Part shown: piece after piece, positions 6,311 through 11,204 of the stretch
Layout: every line of letters starts with the position of its first letter
Numbering within the stretch: position 1 is the first letter of the stretch
NCBI GenBank assembly: GCA_947629215.1
Contig: CANRCU010000050.1
Location: 1-11,204, forward strand
DNA length: 11,204 bases
DNA from: an uncultured Clostridia bacterium
GTDB lineage: Bacteria; Bacillota; Clostridia; Lachnospirales; CAG-274
Reading direction: 5' to 3'
Made by a program: the position numbers and the translations under genes
Notes under the pieces: model-generated
What the model was told of the DNA's origin: nothing
Database searches by the model: none
Seen by the model: only the letters and a program-made list of their open reading frames with translations

Positions 6311-8029
6311 TTATTGTTTTTGTATTTTTACGCTGCGGATACGGTCTTTGCGGTCGTGATACCACACAGCCATTATAACGCCGACAAACAGCCAGAACAC
6401 CGTACACATCAAAGGCACTTCAAAGACGTTTTCAACGCAGTTATGCACGATAATGCCCGTCAGACCTGCCGTTATGCCCGTTGTAAGCTCTTTGAGCCGC
6501 TTGTCGTTTATTTTTGCGACAGTGCGCAGGCTGTTTATTATAACGCAGTACATCAGCATTATCATGGCAACAAGGCCGACAATGCCTGTTTCCACAGCAA
6601 TTTTAAGGTAATTGTTATCCATATAGAAAGTGTCTTCGTACTTGTTCCCTATCATAGTCTGCAAACTGTGATTCATTGCCACAGCGCCGCCGAAATGACC
6701 AAGACCGACGCCGAAAACGGGGAACATATCCAGCACTTGCAATCCCATTATCCACCTTATGAGCCTGCCGCCCCTAAGACTTGATTCTATATATTCGGAG
6801 CTTAGCATATAGGTTATTCTGTTGCCGACGCTCGGCACAAGCAGCACCACAAGCAGCGCCGCAATAATACCCGGCAGCAGCAGACGTTTGTCTTTTATAA
6901 GCACATATACGGCAAAGGCAGCCGCAAGACCCATCCATGCTCCGCGCGAGAATGTGAACACAAGGCTTGCCAGCATTGCAAGAGCGATACAGCCGTAAAA
7001 CAGCCTGCCTTTTGTATTGTCCTCTCCGAAAGCTATGCCCAGGGAGATAGGCGCAGCAAGCGTAAGCAGAGAGCCGAATATATTCGGGCTTGTCAATATG
7101 GAGAACACACGTGTCCTGACGCCCGCTTCGTTTTGATCGACCCAGCCCGCAGGCATCTCAACGCCGATAACGAACTGGAAAATACCGTGCAGCGCCATTA
7201 TACCTACGACCACGGCAAAAAATTTGGATACCGAAACCGCCTTGTCGCCGTCTTTCACAAGCCTTATAACAACAAAGTACCAAAGCACATATTGTATAAC
7301 AACGCGCAGACCCTCCAAACTTATCTTGGGGTCGGGCGAATTGACAAAAAACACAAATACCATGACCGCCATAAAGGCAATTATCGGTATATCCATAGGC
7401 GAATAGACAACGCCTCTGCGATCCCTGTTGAATACCGCCCATTTCCAAAGGCAAAGGCATACCAGGCCAAGGAAGAACGCCTCGTCCCACATGCCCGCAA
7501 GCCCCGGAGCGCAAGTCCTGAGCAGCCAGTCAACGACCGCATATGCGGAAAGTATATACAGCCCCCTTGTATAGTCGTGCAGAACAGCCCCGCAAGCCGC
7601 CACAAAAGCGATAGCGCCGACAACGATGACAATATCCGCCGGCAGACTGCCCCCAAGCAGAACACAAAGCAAAGCGCCTATAACCACGCCAAGGAAGGCT
7701 ATCACAACAGCCATAACGCCAAAGCCGTATTTTGAAAAGCTGCGTATGCTTCTTACAAAAATACTGCCGCGGAATATCCTGTTCAGCCGTTTGCCGACAG
7801 CGCGCATAAACCTGTTCACTACCCTTTCAAGGCGTTCGGCGCATCTGAACACAAAGCTGTATTCAAGCAGGCATCTTTTTCTGAAATATTTTCTTATAAA
7901 CCTGTATATCAGGCTGTTTTTGCATATAATGCCGATGCGTTTCAATACGGCTGCAAATGCGCTGCGCCTATACGCCCGCGCGATAAGGATAACAAGCCGC
8001 ACAAAAACGCTGCTTTTTAGTATATTCAT
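6311..8029 (-). CDS. O-antigen ligase/polymerase-like (Wzy_C) membrane protein
   Basis: The protein has 572 residues with about 10-12 hydrophobic segments from residue 103 to 566. Wzy_C hallmarks are present: TRVFSILTSPNIFGS (306-320), FSRGAW (360-365) in a membrane segment, FGVGLGHFGG (439-448), and the periplasm-side DNNYLKIAVETGIVG (481-495). In the family such proteins join or polymerise glycan repeat units on undecaprenyl carriers at the outer face of the membrane. The substrate here is probably the polymer made by the neighbouring glycosyltransferases. Oddly, the first 100 residues are an Arg/Lys-rich extension (for example RFIRKYFRKR and RAVGKRLNR) before the first clear membrane span; most family members start at the first span. 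The start follows AGAGG and the gap after the DUF4330 gene is 3 bases. Ligase and polymerase cannot be told apart from sequence. Confidence 0.87.
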   Translation of the reverse strand: MNILKSSVFVRLVILIARAYRRSAFAAVLKRIGIICKNSLIYRFIRKYFRKRCLLEYSFVFRCAERLERVVNRFMRAVGKRLNRIFRGSIFVRSIRSFSKYGFGVMAVVIAFLGVVIGALLCVLLGGSLPADIVIVVGAIAFVAACGAVLHDYTRGLYILSAYAVVDWLLRTCAPGLAGMWDEAFFLGLVCLCLWKWAVFNRDRRGVVYSPMDIPIIAFMAVMVFVFFVNSPDPKISLEGLRVVIQYVLWYFVVIRLVKDGDKAVSVSKFFAVVVGIMALHGIFQFVIGVEMPAGWVDQNEAGVRTRVFSILTSPNIFGSLLTLAAPISLGIAFGEDNTKGRLFYGCIALAMLASLVFTFSRGAWMGLAAAFAVYVLIKDKRLLLPGIIAALLVVLLVPSVGNRITYMLSSEYIESSLRGGRLIRWIMGLQVLDMFPVFGVGLGHFGGAVAMNHSLQTMIGNKYEDTFYMDNNYLKIAVETGIVGLVAMIMLMYCVIINSLRTVAKINDKRLKELTTGITAGLTGIIVHNCVENVFEVPLMCTVFWLFVGVIMAVWYHDRKDRIRSVKIQKQ

Positions 8030-8032
8030 AAA

Positions 8033-8668
8033 TTATTCCTCTGTTTCGGGTTCGTTTACCACATCGGATTCGACAAAGCCGCCCGCTGCGCCAAGCGGTA
8101 TAACATAATCATCGGGTATGATACCGTTGCCGAATTTATTTATGGTATCTGCCGAAAGCTCGCTCTCAAACTCAATGCGTTTTACCCTTGCAACACTCTC
8201 TACACGCTGTGTTTTAAGAATGTATGAATTGCCCACGCGTATTTCCTGTTCGCCCATTTTAAGCGGTACGGGGTTGGGGTTTATCTTTTCTTTTATAATA
8301 ACGGTAACGTCTTTCCAGAGCGGGTGCTGCGTAAGCACGGTCTTGCCCGTGTAATCGTAACCCACATATGCGGCGGGCTGCTCATGCACAGCGACTATTT
8401 CCGCATCGGTATACTTGCCGTTTGCGACCAAGCGATCGCCTATGGCGATACTTTTGCTCATTTCGGGCAGCATCTGATTCAGATATAGCGTTACATAACA
8501 GTATTCGTCGGGCGCATTTGCGCCTATGCCCTCGGTGTTAACATCGCTTGACGTTCTCTTGTAGATAACGGCGCCTGCGACGGCGATTATTATTACCACG
8601 ACCACAAGGTCCACTATATTTATTTTACCGAAAAGTCTGCCTTTGCTGTCAAGAAATTTGATTTTCAT
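8033..8668 (-). CDS. DUF4330 family single-pass membrane protein
   Basis: The protein has 211 residues. The N-terminus MKIKFLDSKGRLFGKINIVDL (residues 1-21) is the characteristic opening of DUF4330, followed by one membrane span (about 19-36) and an extracellular beta-rich region. That region includes YVTLYLNQMLPEMSKSIAIGDRL, DAEIVAVHEQPA and VTVIIKEKI. Its start, at ATG 8668 after AAGGAG with 7-base spacing, overlaps the end of the upstream glycosyltransferase by 20 bases, implying coupled expression. DUF4330 has no established function; members are commonly found in Clostridia beside CsaB and glycosyltransferases. An accessory role in wall-polymer assembly, transfer or scaffolding is inference. 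The acidic tail (DVVNEPETEE) is unremarkable. Confidence 0.85.
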   Translation of the reverse strand: MKIKFLDSKGRLFGKINIVDLVVVVIIIAVAGAVIYKRTSSDVNTEGIGANAPDEYCYVTLYLNQMLPEMSKSIAIGDRLVANGKYTDAEIVAVHEQPAAYVGYDYTGKTVLTQHPLWKDVTVIIKEKINPNPVPLKMGEQEIRVGNSYILKTQRVESVARVKRIEFESELSADTINKFGNGIIPDDYVIPLGAAGGFVESDVVNEPETEE

Positions 8669-9803
8669 TTGTATACTCCTTAATAATTTTTTTGTATATA
8701 TTTATATGTGTTTCGGCCATGCTTTCGAGCGAAAAGCATTTTTTTGCCTTTTCGCGGAATGCCTCGCCGTATTTTTCGCGTATTTGTTTGTTTTCGGCAA
8801 ACAGCTTTATGACCGCCGCAAACGCCTTATAGTCGCCCGAGGAGATAAGGCAGCCGTCAACGCCGTCCGTTATCATTTCGGGTATACCGCCTACCGCAGT
8901 CGCGACCGTCGCTTTGCCCGCCCTTGCGCCTTCAAGCAGCGCATATGGGAAACTCTCCGAATAAGAGGTCAGGCAGTTTACGTCTATTGCGTTATAAAAC
9001 CCGTGCATAAGCATTTCGTCCGAGATATGTCCCAAAAAATGCACTTTATCAAGCCCGTTGTCCGCGACGTATTTTTTATACTCCGCCTCCAGCTCTCCCG
9101 TACCCAGTACAAGAAACTCTACACCTGCGTTCGGCTCTTCGTCAAAAAACACCTTTGCGCCCTGCAAAAACACATTTACGCCCTTTACTTCGTAAAACCT
9201 TGCGGCAATGCCGACATATACCGTATTATCGTCTTTCAGCGAAAAATGCCTTAAAAATTCCGACCTTGTCGGTCTTGAAACATCTTTTGAAAAATCGCAG
9301 CCGTTATATATCACATTCAGACGTTCCGCCTTGAAACCACGGTCTATAAGCATTTGTCTGAAAGCCTCGGTCACGGTAAAAATATGCTTGAACCGCCTCA
9401 GCGCAAAAGCGTTTATCGGGGTATATATCATATTTTTACGGGCGTTGCCCGCAAAATCGAGTTTATAATCGCTGTGCAGCGTCGTAGCCATCGGCACTTT
9501 AAGCGATTTCATTATAAACAGCGCTATATAATTGGCACGTGCGCCGTGACAATGCACCATATCGCAGCCGCTTTCGGCAATGAACCGCTTTATCTTGCCT
9601 ATGACCGAAATATCCCAGCGTTTTTCCTGCGGTATCACGGTTATGGGTATACCAAGCTCCCTTGCCTCTTTTGTGAAAATACCTTCCATAATACAAAGCA
9701 GCCGCGCATCTATATTCTTTTGTCTTAAACTTTTCAGCAGCGAGAGAACATGGGTCTTTGCGCCGCCCGTATCACCGCCGCTGATAAAATGAAGTATTTT
9801 CAC
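8649..9803 (-). CDS. GT4 family glycosyltransferase
   Basis: The protein has 384 residues with a GTG start at 9803, chosen because GGAGGT (9816-9811) lies 7 bases upstream and the protein then opens with the typical first strand VKILHFISGG. A longer reading from a TTG at 9839 has no ribosome site and would overlap the preceding gene. The GT-B fold is apparent: an N-terminal acceptor domain with SGGDTGGAKTHV (8-19) and HCHGARAN (84-91), and a C-terminal donor domain with NVIYNGCD (163-170), GIAARFYEVKG (198-208, Arg202), GTGELE (224-229) and the E-x7-E element SESFPYALLEGARAGK (282-297, Glu283 and Glu291), then GGIPE. It should transfer a nucleotide-activated sugar with retention at the cytoplasmic side of the membrane. 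Sugar and acceptor are unknown; the context says wall polysaccharide. Confidence 0.92.
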   Translation of the reverse strand: MKILHFISGGDTGGAKTHVLSLLKSLRQKNIDARLLCIMEGIFTKEARELGIPITVIPQEKRWDISVIGKIKRFIAESGCDMVHCHGARANYIALFIMKSLKVPMATTLHSDYKLDFAGNARKNMIYTPINAFALRRFKHIFTVTEAFRQMLIDRGFKAERLNVIYNGCDFSKDVSRPTRSEFLRHFSLKDDNTVYVGIAARFYEVKGVNVFLQGAKVFFDEEPNAGVEFLVLGTGELEAEYKKYVADNGLDKVHFLGHISDEMLMHGFYNAIDVNCLTSYSESFPYALLEGARAGKATVATAVGGIPEMITDGVDGCLISSGDYKAFAAVIKLFAENKQIREKYGEAFREKAKKCFSLESMAETHINIYKKIIKEYTNENQIS

Positions 9804-9810
9804 CTGTTTC

Positions 9811-9816
9811 ACCTCC
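9811..9816 (-). promoter_or_regulatory. Ribosome binding site deciding the GTG start at 9803
   Basis: GGAGGT on the minus strand, 7 bases before GTG 9803. It lies in the 22-base gap after the preceding glycosyltransferase and fixes the non-ATG start. Confidence 0.75.
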
Positions 9817-9825
9817 GCGCCGCTT

Positions 9826-11073
9826 TCAAAGCCTGTCAAATATCTTTGCCAGCTCGGCGGTCAGCGCTTTTCTTTCAAAACTTTCTATAACGCTTCTGTT
9901 TGGTTCAAAAGTCAGGCAGCCTTCCTGCCATCTGTTATAATAATCAAGGACAGCAGCCTTTATCCGGCTGACCGTGTCGGTATGGGCGACAATGCCTATG
10001 CCGCTTTTCCTTACAAGGTCTGCGGCTGCGCCGTTTTCGGGCAAAACGGCAAGCACGGGACGCCCCGTATTCATATATTCAAATATCTTGCCCGTGTAAA
10101 ATGCTTCCGAACCCCTGCCCGTGCCTTCAAGCAGCACGAGCGCGTCGGCGGCAAGCTGTTGTTTTATGCACTCTATATGCGGCAGATAACCGACTATTTC
10201 AAACTCTTTTGTCAATCCGTAACCGTCTATCTGCGCTTGCAGCTTATCTTTGTAATAATTGCCTATCAGCTTTACCGTGAAACTTTCGGGCGCAAGTTTG
10301 CCTTCGTCTTTCAATTCCCGCAAAGCCTCAAACAAGGTGTCGGGCTTTCTTCTGCCGTAAAGCGCGCCCGTATATACCATCGTAAATTTTTTATTGTTCG
10401 GGCTTTCGGTATCCAGCCCTTCAAAATCCTCTTTATCGTAGCCGTTTGGTATAACAAAGAAATTATCGCCCTTTATGCCGTTGTTTTTGATAAAATTACT
10501 GCGCATAACAGGCGTGTTGGTTATAAGCATATCCGCTTCAAGCAGGACGGAGCGTTCCATATCCTTTTCTATTTTGGTTCTGATAGGGTTGTAGGGCGAA
10601 TCAAGGATATACGGGTTGTTTGTCCACTCGTCGCGAAAATCCGCCACCCACTTTATATCGGGCATTTTGCGTTTTATATATCTGCCAAGCAAATGATCGC
10701 TGTACGGCGCGGACGTTGTATATATTATGCCTATATCCTCGTTCTTTATTATATCTATAACTTTTTTCCGTGCGGCTTTTGCCCATAAAGCGGCGCTGTC
10801 GGGTATCATGATTTTGCCCAACACTTTGCCGGGTATGCGCATAATGCCCGAAAACTCGGTACATTCCCAAGGTTTGGTGCGGTATACTTTAACGCCTTTC
10901 GGCACATCTTTCAACAAGCTGTCGTCACACAGCAGCATATTGCCGACTTCGCGCGTAAAAACAACGGGTTCGTAGCCGAAAGCCCGCAGATGTTTCACAA
11001 ATTTAACGCTGCGCTGTACGCCGCTGCCGCCCATGGGCGGAAACTGATTGGCGATCATCAAAACTTTTTTCAT
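9826..11073 (-). CDS. GT4-like glycosyltransferase, first gene of the polysaccharide operon
   Basis: The protein has 415 residues from ATG 11073. A longer reading from TTG 11106 is rejected because that codon coincides with the expected transcription start of the promoter at 11112-11140. The N-terminal domain opens KKVLMIANQFPPMGGSGVQR (2-21), the glycine-rich loop of GT4 enzymes that modify lipid-linked glycans, and contains VADFRDEWTNN (143-153). The C-terminal donor domain has VIPNGYD (207-213), YTGALYGRRKP (244-254), LIGNYYKD, and the donor-binding stretch GKIFEYMNTGRPVLAV (328-343). The acidic residue cluster differs from the E-x7-E of the downstream GT4 gene, so the two probably add different sugars. 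Donor and acceptor cannot be assigned from sequence. The ribosome site is not ideal: AGAAGG sits only 2 bases from ATG, with GGGG 9-10 bases further out. Confidence 0.9.
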   Translation of the reverse strand: MKKVLMIANQFPPMGGSGVQRSVKFVKHLRAFGYEPVVFTREVGNMLLCDDSLLKDVPKGVKVYRTKPWECTEFSGIMRIPGKVLGKIMIPDSAALWAKAARKKVIDIIKNEDIGIIYTTSAPYSDHLLGRYIKRKMPDIKWVADFRDEWTNNPYILDSPYNPIRTKIEKDMERSVLLEADMLITNTPVMRSNFIKNNGIKGDNFFVIPNGYDKEDFEGLDTESPNNKKFTMVYTGALYGRRKPDTLFEALRELKDEGKLAPESFTVKLIGNYYKDKLQAQIDGYGLTKEFEIVGYLPHIECIKQQLAADALVLLEGTGRGSEAFYTGKIFEYMNTGRPVLAVLPENGAAADLVRKSGIGIVAHTDTVSRIKAAVLDYYNRWQEGCLTFEPNRSVIESFERKALTAELAKIFDRL

Positions 11074-11111
11074 AACCTTCTGCCCCTGTTTCAAAACATC
11101 TATCAACCTTT

Positions 11112-11140
11112 ATTATATAAGCAACAGCGGCTTATGTCAA
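11112..11140 (-). promoter_or_regulatory. Consensus sigma-A promoter of the polysaccharide operon
   Basis: Perfect -35 TTGACA (11140-11135), 17-base spacer, perfect -10 TATAAT (11117-11112). Expected transcription start is near 11105, giving a leader of about 32 bases. The spacer and flanks contain the inverted repeat ATAAGC-N7-GCTTAT, a possible operator, and AT-rich sequence upstream of the -35 (11141-11165) could act as an UP element. Such a full-consensus promoter implies strong expression unless repressed. Confidence 0.85.
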
Positions 11141-11204
11141 ATAAAAGGCGAATTTTTAAAATTATTGTAACATTCTCATTTATGACAACACCAAAAAGCC
11201 CTCC
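11141..11204. other. Upstream intergenic sequence
   Basis: AT-rich sequence with no coding signal. The minus strand holds TGTTACAAT, an extended -10-like element without a fitting -35, so I do not call a second promoter. The neighbouring gene lies beyond the right edge. Confidence 0.4.

Noticed and set aside
5714..6784. A 356-codon plus-strand open frame
   Set aside because: It spans the junction of csaB and the ligase-like gene antisense to both; those genes have full family motifs and ribosome sites, and this frame has neither.
9804..9839. TTG start 12 codons upstream of the second glycosyltransferase
   Set aside because: No ribosome site precedes it and it overlaps the previous gene, while GGAGGT precedes GTG 9803 at ideal spacing.

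Overview
The window reads as Clostridia-type Firmicutes chromosome. The evidence is strong AAGGAGG-like ribosome binding sites, consensus sigma-A promoters, a moderate base composition, and a secondary cell wall polysaccharide gene set (CsaB pyruvyl transferase, WecG/TagA glycosyltransferase, DUF4330 protein, O-antigen-ligase-like membrane protein). All nine genes I support lie on the minus strand, so the window is read from right to left. I see no tRNA, rRNA, CRISPR array, insertion sequence or phage gene.

Operon 1 (about 11140 down to 3671). A textbook promoter (TTGACA, 17 bp, TATAAT) at 11112-11140 drives seven closely packed genes: a GT4-like glycosyltransferase (9826-11073), a second GT4 glycosyltransferase with a GTG start (8649-9803), a DUF4330 single-pass membrane protein (8033-8668), an O-antigen ligase/polymerase-like protein (6311-8029), CsaB (5177-6292), a small exported protein of unknown function (4674-5144) and a WecG/TagA/CpsF glycosyltransferase (3817-4662). 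Together they plausibly build, polymerise or ligate, and pyruvylate a cell-wall polysaccharide. In CsaB-containing bacteria, pyruvylated wall polymer is the anchor for SLH-domain surface proteins. The operon ends at a strong intrinsic terminator (3671-3708) preceded by two more hairpins.

Operon 2 (about 3678 down to the left edge). A second promoter (TTGTTT, 17 bp, TATAAT) starts inside the T-tract of that terminator. It is followed by a 771-residue exported protein with repeated beta-rich domains, an Ig-like domain, one membrane span and an acidic tail with three DDWE motifs. Next come a CPBP (CAAX/Abi) intramembrane protease and the start of a second exported protein that runs off the left edge. 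Its N-terminal domain aligns by eye with the repeats of the first protein. This arrangement of repeat protein, CPBP protease and repeat-protein paralogue, with 8-base gaps or overlaps, is the most unfamiliar part of the window.

The only non-coding stretches of note are 3557-3816 (260 bases: terminator, hairpins and promoters) and 11074-11204 (promoter and leader of operon 1).
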